DNA of 52,292 nt, taken from contig CAMTMC010000012.1 in assembly GCA_947073515.1 (NCBI GenBank), forward strand, positions 1 to 52,292. The letters are read 5' to 3'. Shown here one piece after another: positions 29,076 to 38,111 of the stretch. The notes under the pieces are model-generated. The model was not told where the DNA came from, searched no databases, and worked only from the letters and a program-made list of their open reading frames with translations. The DNA comes from an uncultured bacterium. GTDB taxonomy: Bacteria; Bacillota; Clostridia; Oscillospirales; Oscillospiraceae. The stretch's first letter is position 1. Each line of letters starts with the position of its first letter. The position numbers and the translations under genes were made by a program.

Positions 29076-29221
29076 GAGATATAGAGATAGATAGAGAGAC
29101 AGATATAGATACTGTCACTGATACAGATACAGTGCTCCCCGGGAGCGGGGGAGAGAGGGGGAACGGGAGGACGGGGAGACGGAGGACGGGGGACGGGAGA
29201 CGGGGGACGGGAGACGGGGGG
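29076..29221. repeat. Low-complexity tract: GATA-type and GGGAGACGG-type tandem repeats
   Basis: 29076-29130 is built of imperfect GATA/GAGATA units that end as ATACAGATACAG. 29139-29220 is a polypurine run of GGACGGGAGACGGG units (about five). It abuts the stop codon of the MATE gene and lies upstream of the DUF6291-like gene. Nothing similar occurs elsewhere in the window. Confidence 0.8.
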
Positions 29222-30586
29222 CTACGTCCGGAGGGCGGCCTGGGCCTTCAGGGGCCGGTAGACGGTGAGGTACATGGTCAGGCTGCAGGCCAGCCCGCCG
29301 ATGAGCTGGGACACCGCCTCCGCCACAAAGACGCCGGTGGTGCCCATCCACAGGGGGAGGATTACCGTGAGGGGGGCGTTGATGACGGCCTTCCGGAGCA
29401 GGGAGAAGAAGATGGCCTGTTTGGACCGGTTCAGCCCCACAAATACCGACTGGGCCGCCATTTGCAGGGACATCAGCACGTACAGGCTGAAGTAGATCCG
29501 CAGGGCGGGCGCCCCGTGGGCGATGACTGCCGGGTCGTCGTTGAAGATGAGGATGAGCAGGGCGGGGCAGGCCATGCACAGCAGCCAGCACAGGGCCGAG
29601 TAGGCCACCGTGCCCAGGAAGGTGAAGCGGATGGCCTCCACCACCCGGCCGGGCCGGCCGGCCCCGTGGTTGAAGCCCATCACCGGCTGGGCCCCGTGGG
29701 TCAGGCCGTGGACGGGCATGAACAGCACCTCCCGCAGGGAGTTGATGATGGTCATGATCCCCACGTACAGGTCGCCGCCATAGCCCTGGAGAGTGGCGTT
29801 GCACACCACCTGGACCAGGCTGTTGGTCATGTTCATGCAGAAGCCGGACAGCCCCAGGGCCACGATCCGCCGCACCCGCCCGGCCTCCAGCCGCAGGCAG
29901 GGGCGCCGCAGCCGCAGGATGGCCTTCCGCCCGGTGAGGAACCGCAGCACCCACACCGCCGACACCCCCTGGGACAGCACCGTGGCCAGGGCCGCCCCCT
30001 GTACCCCCATGCGGAACACAAAGATGAACAGCGGGTCCAGCGCCAGGTTCAGGGCGGCGCCGATCACCACCGTCATCATCCCCGTCCGGCCGAAGCCCTG
30101 GGCGCTGATGAAGGGGTTCATCCCCAGGGAGACCATCACGCACAGGGTGCCCAGCAGGTAGATGGTCAGATAGCGCTCGGCGTAGGGCAGGGTGTCGGGG
30201 CTGGCCCCGAACAGCCGCAGGATGGGCCCCTGAAAGGCCAGCAGCAGGGCGGTGAGGGCTGTCCCCAGCACCAGCAGCAGGGTGAAGGCGTTGCCCATCA
30301 CCCGCTCGGCCTCCTCCTGATCCCCCCGGCCCCGGCAGATGGAGCACAGGGGGGCGCCCCCGGTACCGCACAGGTTGGCCACCCCCATGATGATGGAGAT
30401 GATGGGGATGGTGACCCCCAGGCCGGTGAGGGCCAGGTGCCCCGTGCCCGGCAGGCGGCCCAGGTAGACCCGGTCCACCACGCTGTACAGCACGTTCACC
30501 AGCTGGGCCGCCGCCATGGGGATGGCCAGGGACAGGATGTGCTTGGACACGCTGCCCTGGGAGTAGTCGTTTCTGATGGCGGCCAT
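29222..30586 (-). CDS. MATE-family multidrug exporter
   Basis: This 454-residue protein has about 12 membrane helices in two homologous halves. Typical MATE features are the start SVSKHILSLAIPMAAAQLVNVLYSVVDRVYLGRL, PLCSICRGRGD (the G-x-G-x-x loop after helix 2), GRTGMMTVVIGAALNLALDPLFIF and the repeat-half GFNHGAGRPGR. It is of the DinF/NorM-like Bacillota type, a cation/drug antiporter by family; substrate unknown. ATG 30586 has AAAGGAGG 8 nt upstream. A GC palindrome (ACAGCGCCGGCC / GGCCGGCGCTGT, about 30611-30638) separates it from the aldolase-like gene upstream. Confidence 0.9.
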   Translation of the reverse strand: MAAIRNDYSQGSVSKHILSLAIPMAAAQLVNVLYSVVDRVYLGRLPGTGHLALTGLGVTIPIISIIMGVANLCGTGGAPLCSICRGRGDQEEAERVMGNAFTLLLVLGTALTALLLAFQGPILRLFGASPDTLPYAERYLTIYLLGTLCVMVSLGMNPFISAQGFGRTGMMTVVIGAALNLALDPLFIFVFRMGVQGAALATVLSQGVSAVWVLRFLTGRKAILRLRRPCLRLEAGRVRRIVALGLSGFCMNMTNSLVQVVCNATLQGYGGDLYVGIMTIINSLREVLFMPVHGLTHGAQPVMGFNHGAGRPGRVVEAIRFTFLGTVAYSALCWLLCMACPALLILIFNDDPAVIAHGAPALRIYFSLYVLMSLQMAAQSVFVGLNRSKQAIFFSLLRKAVINAPLTVILPLWMGTTGVFVAEAVSQLIGGLACSLTMYLTVYRPLKAQAALRT

Positions 30587-30693
30587 GGGCCGTCCTCCTT
30601 TCCGGTGAGAGGAACAGCGCCGGCCGGGCCGGCGCTGTGGGGGAATTGGGAAGCATAGCGGCGGGAGGGCCGCTGAACGGGCTTGGACAGGCC

Positions 30694-31722
30694 CTAGAGG
30701 GCCTTTAGGTCGGCGAGCAGGGCGTCCAGGTCCTCGTCCCGGGTGGACCAGGAGGTGCAGAAGCGGATGGCGGAGCGGCCCTCGTCCACCTTGCACCAGA
30801 ACTCGTAGCTGTACTTCTCCCCCAGCTTGTCGATCACCTGGTTGGGGAGGATGGGGAACTGCTGGTTGGTGGGGGAGTCCATCAGCAGGGGGATGCCCTT
30901 GTCCAGCAGGACCTGGCGAATCCGCATGGCCTGGGCCACCTCTTTTTTGCCGATCTCCAGGAAGAGGTTGTCCTCCAGGAAAGCCTCGAACTGCACGCCC
31001 AGCAGCCGGCCCTTGGCCAGCATGCTGCCCTTCTGCTTCATCAGGCAGCGGAACTCGAAGTCGATGGCGGGGTTGGTGAACACCACCGCCTCCCCAAAGA
31101 GCAGGCCCGCCTTGGTGCCCCCCAGGTAGAAGGCGTCGGCCAGCCGGGCCAGGTCGGCCAGGGTGATGTCAGAGGCCGCCAGCCCCGCCACCAGCCGGGC
31201 CCCGTCCACAAACAGGGGCAGCTTCCACCGCCGGGCGGCGGCGTGGATCTCCTCCAGCTCCGCCAGGGTGTAGACCGTGCCCAGCTCGGTGGGGTGGGAG
31301 ATGTAGACCATGCCGGGCTGGACCATGCAGTCCCAGGAGGGGTCGTCGTAGTGGTTCTGGCAGAAGTCATCGATCTGCCGGGCGGTGATTTTCCCGTCGG
31401 TGGGGGGGAGGGCCAGGACCTTGTGGCCGGTGGCCTCGATGGCGCCGCACTCGTGGACGTTGATGTGGCCGGTGTCCGGGGCCAGCACACCCTGGTGGGG
31501 CCGCAGGGCGGCGGCGATGACGGTGGCGTTGGTCTGGGTGCCCCCCACCAGGAAGTGGACGCCGGCCTCCGGTGCCTGGCACAGCTCCCGGAGCATCGCC
31601 CGGGCCCGCTCGCAGTGGGGGTCCGTGCCGTAGCCGGGATGGGCCTCGCCGTTGGTGTTCACCAGGGCCTCCAGGATTTTGGGGTGGGCGCCGGTGTTGT
31701 AGTCGCACTCGAAACGGATCAT
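30694..31722 (-). CDS. Low-specificity L-threonine aldolase-like PLP enzyme
   Basis: This 342-residue fold-type I PLP protein of the threonine aldolase/beta-eliminating lyase group has HPGYGTDPHCERARA at the start, GGTQTNATVIAAAL for cofactor binding, HPTELGTVYTLAELE, VDGARL and the PLP lysine in FYLGGTKAGLLFGE. Bacterial relatives cleave threonine or allo-threonine to glycine and acetaldehyde, but this LtaE-like Bacillota subgroup is not well tested. AGAGAGGAGAAA precedes ATG 31722. It runs in the same direction as the MATE gene. Confidence 0.85.
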   Translation of the reverse strand: MIRFECDYNTGAHPKILEALVNTNGEAHPGYGTDPHCERARAMLRELCQAPEAGVHFLVGGTQTNATVIAAALRPHQGVLAPDTGHINVHECGAIEATGHKVLALPPTDGKITARQIDDFCQNHYDDPSWDCMVQPGMVYISHPTELGTVYTLAELEEIHAAARRWKLPLFVDGARLVAGLAASDITLADLARLADAFYLGGTKAGLLFGEAVVFTNPAIDFEFRCLMKQKGSMLAKGRLLGVQFEAFLEDNLFLEIGKKEVAQAMRIRQVLLDKGIPLLMDSPTNQQFPILPNQVIDKLGEKYSYEFWCKVDEGRSAIRFCTSWSTRDEDLDALLADLKAL

Positions 31723-32509
31723 TGTGTTTCTCCTCTCTGTTTTGTTTTGGAATGGGACGCCGCTCCAGCGGGGGGATTTTGCCGTCACCAGACGGCGGGG
31801 GGCAGGGTTTCGCCCTGCGGGGCGAGTTTCTTTTTCGACGCCGAAAAAGAAACCAAAAAGGCGCTGGGGGTTGGCTCCAAATGGACATTCGGCTTCGCCT
31901 CGGTGTCCATAGTCGCCCACCCCCAGACCCCCGTTTTACGGGGGAGCACAGAAGGGGTAGCTCGGCGGAATGGACCCGGCGCCGGGTGACCTCTGGATAC
32001 CGCTCTAGCCGCCGCCCGCTGCCGCACGTCGTCGCAAAGTCCACTGCACTCGCAACTCCCTTGCGGGAATTGCTCGCTACGTTTCCTTGCTCCTCCTCTC
32101 CAAACCGGACCCGCTGCGCTGGGCTCCGGTTTGGGGGCGGCCTTCGGCCGCCTTTAGGGCGCAACCCCGGGGTTCGGCGGTGATCCACCGGCCCCCGTGG
32201 CCGGGCGGGCGAAGTAGAACCATACGCCACCCCGGGCGGCCTGTCGCAGTAATCCTGGCAGACGAAACGACTCCCCAAACCTGGGCGGGAACCGAGGCGG
32301 GGGAACGGCGGCCCCTAAATTTCGGCCCGGGGTAAAGACGGTGTGAGCGCCGGCGGGTTTTGCCATCCCCTACCAATCCACGGCCGCATCATCATCGTTC
32401 CCCAGCGTCCTTTTGGTTCCTTTTCCCACGTGGGAAAAGGAACCCGCCGCCGGGGCGGCGGAACCCCCGCCGTCCGTGGGACGGCCCCCCGCTGTTGGGG
32501 AACAGAAAA
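31723..32509. repeat. Composite intergenic repeat, copy B
   Basis: Nearly 790 bp hold no gene. In order: palindrome module GGGTTTCGCCCTGCGGGGCGAG with TTTTTCGACGCCGAAAAAG (31775-31860); the GGACATTCGGCTTCGCC / GGCGACTATGG-type block shared with 25185-25255 (31860-31925); a unique stretch to about 32020; then an inverted copy (32022-32450) of 11800-12212; and finally CCCACGTGGG with GCCGCCGGGGCGGCGG. These look like repeats inserted into or beside one another. Confidence 0.75.
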
Positions 32510-35239
32510 TTACCGCAGTTTTGCCCCGCAGTCCCGCTCCAGGGCCTGGAGGATGGACCTGACGTCCTCGTCGGCCTCCTCAGAGGTGAGGGAGCGGTCA
32601 TCCGCCCGGAGGGCCAGGCTGAAGGCCACGGACTTCCGGCCCTCCTCCACCCCTTTGCCCCGGTAGATATCAAACAGGGCGGCCTCCCGCAGCAGGCCCC
32701 GGGTGCCCTGGCGGATGGCCTTCTCCAGGGCGCCCACGGTAACCGCCTCGTCGCACACCACGGCGATGTCCCGGGTGAGGTTGGGGAACCGGGGCAGGGG
32801 GGTGTAGACCGGGTCGGCCCCCTTGGCGTTCATCAGCTCGTCGAAGCTGAGCTCGGCGCAGTACAGCGCCCCGTCCACGCCGAAGTTTTTGGCTACCGCG
32901 GGGTGGAGCTGGCCCACAAATCCCAGGCAGTCCTCGCTGGCGCTCATGACGGCGGCCACCCGGCCGGGATGGTAGGGGGCGACGGCATCGCCCCAGACCT
33001 GGGGGCTGGCCGCCTCGAAGTGGACACCCTCCGCCCGGATGTCCCTCAAAATGGCCTCCACGGCCCCCTTTATGTCGTAGAAATCAAAGCCCTCGCCGTA
33101 GGCCCCCAGGGTGAGGACCTTGGCCTCGTTGGCCAGGCCGTCCGCCCCGCCGGGGAGGTAGACCCGGCCCAGCTCGTACAGCCGCGCGTCCTTGTTGCGG
33201 TAGTTGTAGTTCCGGGCCAGGATGTCCAGCATGGAGGGCAGGGTGGTGGTACGCATGATGGAGGTGTCCTCCCCCAGGGGGTTGAGAATCTTGAAGGAGT
33301 TCCGGGCGGGGCTGTCCGCCGGCCAGCCGATCTTGTCGTACCAGGCGGGGGAGATGAAGGAGTAGGTGATAATCTCGTCATATCCCTGGGAGCGGCAGGC
33401 GGCGCCCAGGCGGATCTCCAGCTTCTGTTCTTCGGAGTAGCCCCCCAGGGTGGTCTCCCCCCGCTGGAGGGTGGAGGGGATGCTGTTGTAGCCGTAGAAC
33501 CGGGCGACCTCCTCCGCCAGGTCGGCGATGCCCTCCACGTCGGAGCGCCAGGAGGGGACCAGCACATCGGCGGGGCCGTTGGGGAAGTTTTTCTCCCTGG
33601 TGACGATCTCCACCCGCTCCAGATACCGGTACATGTCCACCGGGTCGATCCCGGTGCCCAGCAGGGCGTTCACCCGGTCCGGGTCCATGCGGACGGTCCG
33701 CTGATGGGGCACGTGGTTGAGGATGTCAATGACCCCGTCCACCACCTGGCCCGCCCCCAGCACCTCCACCAGCTCGCAGGCCCGGTTGACGGCGGGGAGG
33801 GTGTTCATGGGGTCCAGGCCCTTCTCAAACTTGGCGGAGGCCTCGGTGCGCATGCCCAGGGCCAGGGCCCCCTTGCGGATGCAGGTGCCGTCGAAGTTGG
33901 CGGACTCAAAGACCACGTCCACGGTGTCGGCCGCGATCTCGGAGTTCTCGCCCCCCATGATGCCCGCCAGGCCCACCGCCCGGGTCTCGTCGGCGATGAC
34001 CAGATGGTTGCGGTTCAGCTTCCGGAGCTGGCCGTCCAGGGTGGTGAGCTCCTCCCCCTCGACCGCCCGGCGGACGATGATCTTCCCGCCCTTCACATAG
34101 CGGTAGTCGAAGGCGTGCATGGGCTGGCCGTACTCCAGCATCACGTAGTTTGTGATGTCCACGATGTTGTTGATGGGCCGTACCCCCATGGCCCGCAGCC
34201 GCTCCCGCATCCACTTGGGGGAGGGGGCGATCTTCACGTTGCGCACCATCCGGGCGGTGTACCGGGGGCACAGGTCGGGGTCGGGGGTCTCTACGTCCAG
34301 CAGCTCCATGAGATTGCCGGGGCCGCCCCCCTTCACCAGGGGCTCGTGGAGGCGCAGGGGGACGTCATAGGTGGCGGAGGCCTCCCGGGCCAGGCCGATG
34401 ACGCTGAGGCAGTCGGGCCGGTTGGGGGTGATCTCGAACTCCACCACGTGGTCGTCCAGGCCGGTGACTTTCTTGATGTCGTCCCCGGGCTGGCAGTCCT
34501 CCTGGAGGACAAAGATGCCGTCGGGGATGCAGTGGGGGAACTCCTTCTGTTCGGCGTGGAGGCCGGCCAGGGTGAGGATCTCCTCCTTTTCCACATCCAG
34601 GGCCAGGGTGTCGTGCTCGTGGATGTTGGGCAGGGTGGTGGTGACGGTGTGGGACAGCCCGCCGCTGTCGCAGTTCACGGTGAACTGGCCGCCGCCCAGG
34701 TTTTCCACTTTGGTGACAAGGGCGGCCTTCACAGAGCCGAACAGCTTGTGGCCGGGGGTGACGCCCAGGGGGATGGAGGGTTTTTCCGGGTCGATGGGGT
34801 GGTAGTCGTTCAAAAGGGCGGCGGGGGTGATGGCGGCGTAGGGGAAGTCCCGCTCGTCCAGGCCCAGCTCGCTGAGGCCGCACATCATGCCGTTGGACAG
34901 CACCCCCCGCAGCTTGCCCTTCTCGATCTTCTTGCCCCCGGGGAGGGTGGACTTGTGCAGGGCCACCGGCACCAGGTCCCCGGGGTGGATGTTCCAGGCC
35001 CCGGTGACGATCTGGACGGGCTCCTCTTTGCCTACGTCCAGCTGGCACACCCACATGTGGTCGGAGTCCGGGTGGCGCTCCATGGACAGGACCCGGCCCG
35101 CCACCACGTTGGTGACCTCCGCCCCCAGGTCGTGGGTCAGCTCCACCTTGGAGCCGGATAGGGTCATCGCCTCGGCGAACTCCTTGTCGCTGGCGTGGAT
35201 GTCAACGAACTCGCTGAGCCATTTTCTGGATAGATTCAT
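32510..35239 (-). CDS. pheT: Phenylalanyl-tRNA synthetase beta subunit
   Basis: PheT (909 residues) pairs with PheS as an alpha2beta2 enzyme. It has the N-terminal tRNA-binding OB domain (to about 150: HPDSDHMWVCQLDVG, MMCGLSELG), B3/B4 editing domains (ITPNRPDCLS, YVMLEYGQPMHAFD), B5 (RMDPDRVNALLGTGID) and the C-terminal anticodon-binding FDX-ACB domain. It is about 100 residues longer than usual because of extra sequence at about 133-235, between the OB fold's LDERDFPYA and the segment PDGIFVLQED. The insert contains VTKVENLGGGQFTVNCDSG and may be a small beta domain. It is last gene of the T-box operon; the start is 128 bp after pheS. Confidence 0.95.
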   Translation of the reverse strand: MNLSRKWLSEFVDIHASDKEFAEAMTLSGSKVELTHDLGAEVTNVVAGRVLSMERHPDSDHMWVCQLDVGKEEPVQIVTGAWNIHPGDLVPVALHKSTLPGGKKIEKGKLRGVLSNGMMCGLSELGLDERDFPYAAITPAALLNDYHPIDPEKPSIPLGVTPGHKLFGSVKAALVTKVENLGGGQFTVNCDSGGLSHTVTTTLPNIHEHDTLALDVEKEEILTLAGLHAEQKEFPHCIPDGIFVLQEDCQPGDDIKKVTGLDDHVVEFEITPNRPDCLSVIGLAREASATYDVPLRLHEPLVKGGGPGNLMELLDVETPDPDLCPRYTARMVRNVKIAPSPKWMRERLRAMGVRPINNIVDITNYVMLEYGQPMHAFDYRYVKGGKIIVRRAVEGEELTTLDGQLRKLNRNHLVIADETRAVGLAGIMGGENSEIAADTVDVVFESANFDGTCIRKGALALGMRTEASAKFEKGLDPMNTLPAVNRACELVEVLGAGQVVDGVIDILNHVPHQRTVRMDPDRVNALLGTGIDPVDMYRYLERVEIVTREKNFPNGPADVLVPSWRSDVEGIADLAEEVARFYGYNSIPSTLQRGETTLGGYSEEQKLEIRLGAACRSQGYDEIITYSFISPAWYDKIGWPADSPARNSFKILNPLGEDTSIMRTTTLPSMLDILARNYNYRNKDARLYELGRVYLPGGADGLANEAKVLTLGAYGEGFDFYDIKGAVEAILRDIRAEGVHFEAASPQVWGDAVAPYHPGRVAAVMSASEDCLGFVGQLHPAVAKNFGVDGALYCAELSFDELMNAKGADPVYTPLPRFPNLTRDIAVVCDEAVTVGALEKAIRQGTRGLLREAALFDIYRGKGVEEGRKSVAFSLALRADDRSLTSEEADEDVRSILQALERDCGAKLR

Positions 35240-35367
35240 ATTTAAAACTCCTCTTGGTGTGGTTGATTGGAAGGGGGCTTGGGCGTTCTGCCGTTAGAGG
35301 CCCTCTCCGTCACCGCCTTCGGCGGCGCCACCTCCCCCGAAGGGGGAGGTATGGGGGGCGGGAGCCC
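35240..35367. repeat. Repeat block between pheS and pheT
   Basis: GGCCCTCTCCGTCACCGCC, CTTCGGCGGCGCCACC and TCCCCCGAAGGGGGAGG (35295-35353) form the same block as at 26317-26380. It is transcribed within the pheS-pheT message and could form a stable stem there. Confidence 0.7.
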
Positions 35368-36396
35368 TTAAAACTGCTCTAAAAACCTGACGTCGTTCTC
35401 GAAGATCAGGCGCAGGTCGGCGATCTTGAACCGGCGCATGGCGGTGCGCTCCAGGCCCATGCCGAAGGCCCAGCCGGAGTAGACCTCCGGGTCGATGCCC
35501 GCCATGCGCAGCACGTTGGGGTGGATCATCCCGGCGCCCAGCAGCTCGATCCAGCCCTCCCCCTTGCAGGTGGGGCAGCCCACGCCGCCGCACTTGTGGC
35601 ACTGAACGTCCATCTCACAGGAGGGCTCGGTAAAGGGGAAGTGGTGGGGCCGGAACCGGGTGGTGGTGCCCTTGCCGTACAGCTGCTCCACCACCGTGTT
35701 CAGGGTGCCCTTCAGGTCGGCCATGGTGACCCCCTTGTCGATGACCATGCCCTCCACCTGGTGGAACATGGGGGAGTGGGTGGCGTCCACTTCGTCCTTG
35801 CGGTAGACCCGGCCGGGGGCGATGATCCGGATGGGCAGCGGCCTGGAGTCCATGGCCCGCACCTGCATGGGGGAGGTCTGGGAGCGGAGCATCACCCGGC
35901 TGTCCCGGTCAAAGTAGAAGGTGTCCGACCAGTCCCGGGAGGGGTGGCCCTCCCCGGCGTTGAGCCGGTCGAAGTTCAGCTCGGCCAGCTCCACCTCCGG
36001 GCCGTCCAGCACGGTGAAGCCCATGCCCACAAAGATATCCTTGATCTCGTCCAGGGCCAGGTACATGGGGTGCCTGCGGCCCGTCTTGGGGGCCCGGCCG
36101 GGGACGGTGACGTCGATGGCCTCGGCCTTGAGCCGGGCTTCCAGGGCCTGGGCGTCCAGCTTCTGGGAGGTGAGCTCCAGGGTCTCCTCCAGCACGGCCC
36201 GGACCTCGTTGGCCAGCTGGCCCATGGCGGGGCGCTCCTGGGGGGAGAGCTTGCCCATCTGCTTCAAGAGGGCGGTGAGCTCGCCCTTCTTGCCCAGGTA
36301 CTTCACCCGCAGCTCCTCCAGAGCGGCGGGGTCCTGGGCGGCGGTGATGGCCTCCAGGGCCTCCCGCTCAATTTTGGCTAACTGTTCTTTCATCAA
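35368..36396 (-). CDS. pheS: Phenylalanyl-tRNA synthetase alpha subunit
   Basis: This 342-residue class II catalytic subunit has an N-terminal coiled coil (about 1-85), motif 1 region GFTVLDGPEVE, motif 2 SPMQVRAM then RIIAPGRVYRKDEVDATHSPMF, the QVEGMVID stretch, and C-terminal motif 3 GWAFGMGLERTAMRRF. The Cys-rich CHKCGGVGCPTCKGEGW insert is usual in bacterial PheS. The A294-equivalent region looks normal. It follows the deacetylase gene by 27 bp and precedes pheT. Confidence 0.96.
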   Translation of the reverse strand: MMKEQLAKIEREALEAITAAQDPAALEELRVKYLGKKGELTALLKQMGKLSPQERPAMGQLANEVRAVLEETLELTSQKLDAQALEARLKAEAIDVTVPGRAPKTGRRHPMYLALDEIKDIFVGMGFTVLDGPEVELAELNFDRLNAGEGHPSRDWSDTFYFDRDSRVMLRSQTSPMQVRAMDSRPLPIRIIAPGRVYRKDEVDATHSPMFHQVEGMVIDKGVTMADLKGTLNTVVEQLYGKGTTTRFRPHHFPFTEPSCEMDVQCHKCGGVGCPTCKGEGWIELLGAGMIHPNVLRMAGIDPEVYSGWAFGMGLERTAMRRFKIADLRLIFENDVRFLEQF

Positions 36397-36423
36397 TAAA
36401 ACTCCTTTTTGGGTGTTGTGGCG

Positions 36424-37374
36424 TTATTCCGGTAAAAACCGGGACGGGGGCTGCTTTGTGGAGATGTTGTACCGGGGCAGGGAGTACAGCCCGCCCGCCA
36501 CGCTTCCGGGGCCGTGCTTGGTGGTGACGGTAACAGAGAAGCGCTGGGCGATAAAATCCGCCGCCCAGCTGTCCTTCTGGCCGTGGGGGTAGGCGAAGTA
36601 GGTGACCTCCGCCCCGGTATGCTCCTCGATCAGGGCGGCGGACCGCTCCAGGTCGGGGAGGACCCGGGCCTCGTACTCCTCCCGGCTCTCGCCGGGCAGG
36701 CGCTTGACCCCCCGGGGGTGCTCCTGGTGGAGGGCGTGGGTGTGGGAGCCCAGCTCCACCAGGCCGGACCGGGCCATCTCCTGGCACATGTCCCAGGACA
36801 GGTACTCCGGGTGGCCCTCCTCATTCAAGCTGGTGATGAGGGCGATGGCCGCCTTGGCCCCGTACTCCTGGAGCAGGGGGTAGGCCAGGGTGTAATTGCT
36901 GGCGTAGCCGTCGTCAAAGGTGAGCATCACCGCCCGCTGGGGCAGGGGCTCCCCGGCGGCCAGCTCCCGGGGGAGGACGGTGGCGTAGCCGTGGCTGGAC
37001 AGCCACTCCAGGTCCGCCCGGAAGCGCTCCTGGGTCAGCGTCCAGTCGTTCAGCCCCGCCCCCTCCTCCTGGACGAAGTGGTGGTACATCAGGACATAGA
37101 GGGTGGTGTTGGGGGGGGCCTCCGGCTCCGGCTCCTCCTCCGGCGGCTCCGCCTGGAGGGCAGGGGCCTCCAGGCCGGGGGATTCCGTCAAGGGGCCGCC
37201 GTCCGGCGCCGGGGGGATATCGGGGAGGGACTGGGGCGCCTCCTCCGGGAGCGTGGAGGCGATGGCGGGGGGAGGCTCCGGGGGCGGGGCGCTGGCCGGG
37301 GGCGGGCCGCCCTGGCAGGCGGACAGCAGGAACAGGGCCGCCATCAGGGCGGCGGATGAGAGCTTCAGACCCAT
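36424..37374 (-). CDS. Lipoprotein polysaccharide deacetylase (CE4)
   Basis: This 316-residue exported enzyme has a signal peptide ending LLSAC (lipobox Cys 20), a Pro/Glu-rich linker (about 22-90), and a NodB homology domain with MYHHF, the Asp pair TFDDGY, the metal His motif SHTHALH and FAYPHG. It probably deacetylates cell-wall glycans outside the membrane. ATG 37374 lies 7 nt after GGAGG. The Phe T-box leader lies directly upstream and pheS 27 bp downstream, so it is predicted to be transcribed first in the Phe-regulated operon. That is unusual for an envelope enzyme. Confidence 0.88.
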   Translation of the reverse strand: MGLKLSSAALMAALFLLSACQGGPPPASAPPPEPPPAIASTLPEEAPQSLPDIPPAPDGGPLTESPGLEAPALQAEPPEEEPEPEAPPNTTLYVLMYHHFVQEEGAGLNDWTLTQERFRADLEWLSSHGYATVLPRELAAGEPLPQRAVMLTFDDGYASNYTLAYPLLQEYGAKAAIALITSLNEEGHPEYLSWDMCQEMARSGLVELGSHTHALHQEHPRGVKRLPGESREEYEARVLPDLERSAALIEEHTGAEVTYFAYPHGQKDSWAADFIAQRFSVTVTTKHGPGSVAGGLYSLPRYNISTKQPPSRFLPE

Positions 37375-37417
37375 GGGGTCACCTCCTGGTGAAACCATAA
37401 AAATCCTGGCGGGATAT

Positions 37418-37660
37418 AAAAAATCCTTCCGCCCGCCAAAACTGGGGACGAAAGGAGAACCTTCCGCGGTACCACCCGCAATTCGCCGGGGCCTGGCCCT
37501 GGCGCGCTTTCCCTCCGGTAACGGCGGAGTGCCGTCCCCCTCTCAGGGGCCGCTCCCGGGCGAATCAAGGGGCCCCGCTCAGACGGGCTTCCAGCCAGCG
37601 GCCCGCCCTCTCTGCCAGAGGGGTGTGATCCCTATTTTCCCGTTCAACACATTTGAACAC
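37418..37660 (-). promoter_or_regulatory. T-box riboswitch, predicted tRNA-Phe specific
   Basis: Read on the minus strand, a stem I region starts near 37655 and contains CAGAGAGGGCGGGCCGCTGG with a GCTGGCTGGAAG loop. The presumed specifier loop reads TTGATTCGCCC with codon TTC at 37564-37562, a Phe codon. The T-box core GGGTGGTACCGCGG is at 37477-37464, with the antiterminator partner CGTCCCC just after. The terminator (about 37456-37418) has stem TCCTTTCGTCC / GGCGGAAGGA and TTTTTT. Uncharged tRNA-Phe should allow read-through into the deacetylase, pheS and pheT. Confidence 0.88.
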
Positions 37661-37664
37661 CTTA

Positions 37665-37693
37665 TATATATCATAAATACCCGCCGATTGCAA
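37665..37693 (-). promoter_or_regulatory. Sigma-A promoter of the T-box operon
   Basis: On the minus strand, -35 TTGCAA (37693-37688), a 17-bp spacer and -10 TATATA (37670-37665) place the transcript start just before the T-box stem I. Confidence 0.7.
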
Positions 37694-37699
37694 GGGGGA

Positions 37700-37900
37700 G
37701 TTTTGGTTGGGCGCCCTAAGTCCCCCCTACCTCCCCCTTTGGGGGAGGTGGCGCCGCCGAAGGCGGTGACGGAGAGGGCCTTTAACGGTAGGACGCCCCA
37801 AAGCCCCCTTTTAAAAGAGGGCCGGCTCCCCCCTGTCAGGGGGAGATGGCCGAAGGCCAGACGGGGGATTGCACTCCGCTGCGGGAAGGCCGGTTGGCCT
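37700..37900. repeat. Intergenic repeat block, inverted CCTCCCCC family
   Basis: CCTCCCCCTTTGGGGGAGG, GTGGCGCCGCCGAAGGCGG and TGACGGAGAGGGCC are followed by CCCCCTTTTAAAAGAGGGCC and CCCCCTGTCAGGGGGAGA. This is the inverted form of the blocks at 26270 and 35295, joined to a variant also seen at 50100-50165 (GGGGGATTG and GGCCGAAGGCCAG). Confidence 0.7.
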
Positions 37901-37961
37901 GCCCTTGCGGGGCCGGATCGGCCCGGCCAATAAACCCATTAAAAAAGTAGGAAAATAATTG

Positions 37962-37990
37962 TGGACAAATTCTTCCGCCTGTGGTAGAAT
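37962..37990 (+). promoter_or_regulatory. Predicted promoter of the SufC/SufB-like pair
   Basis: -35 TGGACA (37962-37967), a 17-bp spacer and -10 TAGAAT (37985-37990) lie 122 bp before the first gene. The leader between shows no recognised motif. Confidence 0.6.
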
Positions 37991-38111
37991 TGCGGTGGAA
38001 CTGGCCGGCCACTGGAGCCGGGCGGTTTGAGGGCCCCCTCCCGGGGGCAGACTGAAGGGAACACGGCACCAATCGGCCCCGGCCGCGGGGCAGGACGGAG
38101 GATATCACGCT

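Noticed and set aside
37719..37860. Spaced GC palindromes considered as a CRISPR array
   Set aside because: Units are self-complementary, differ in length and have no regular unique spacers; they match dispersed repeats elsewhere in the window.
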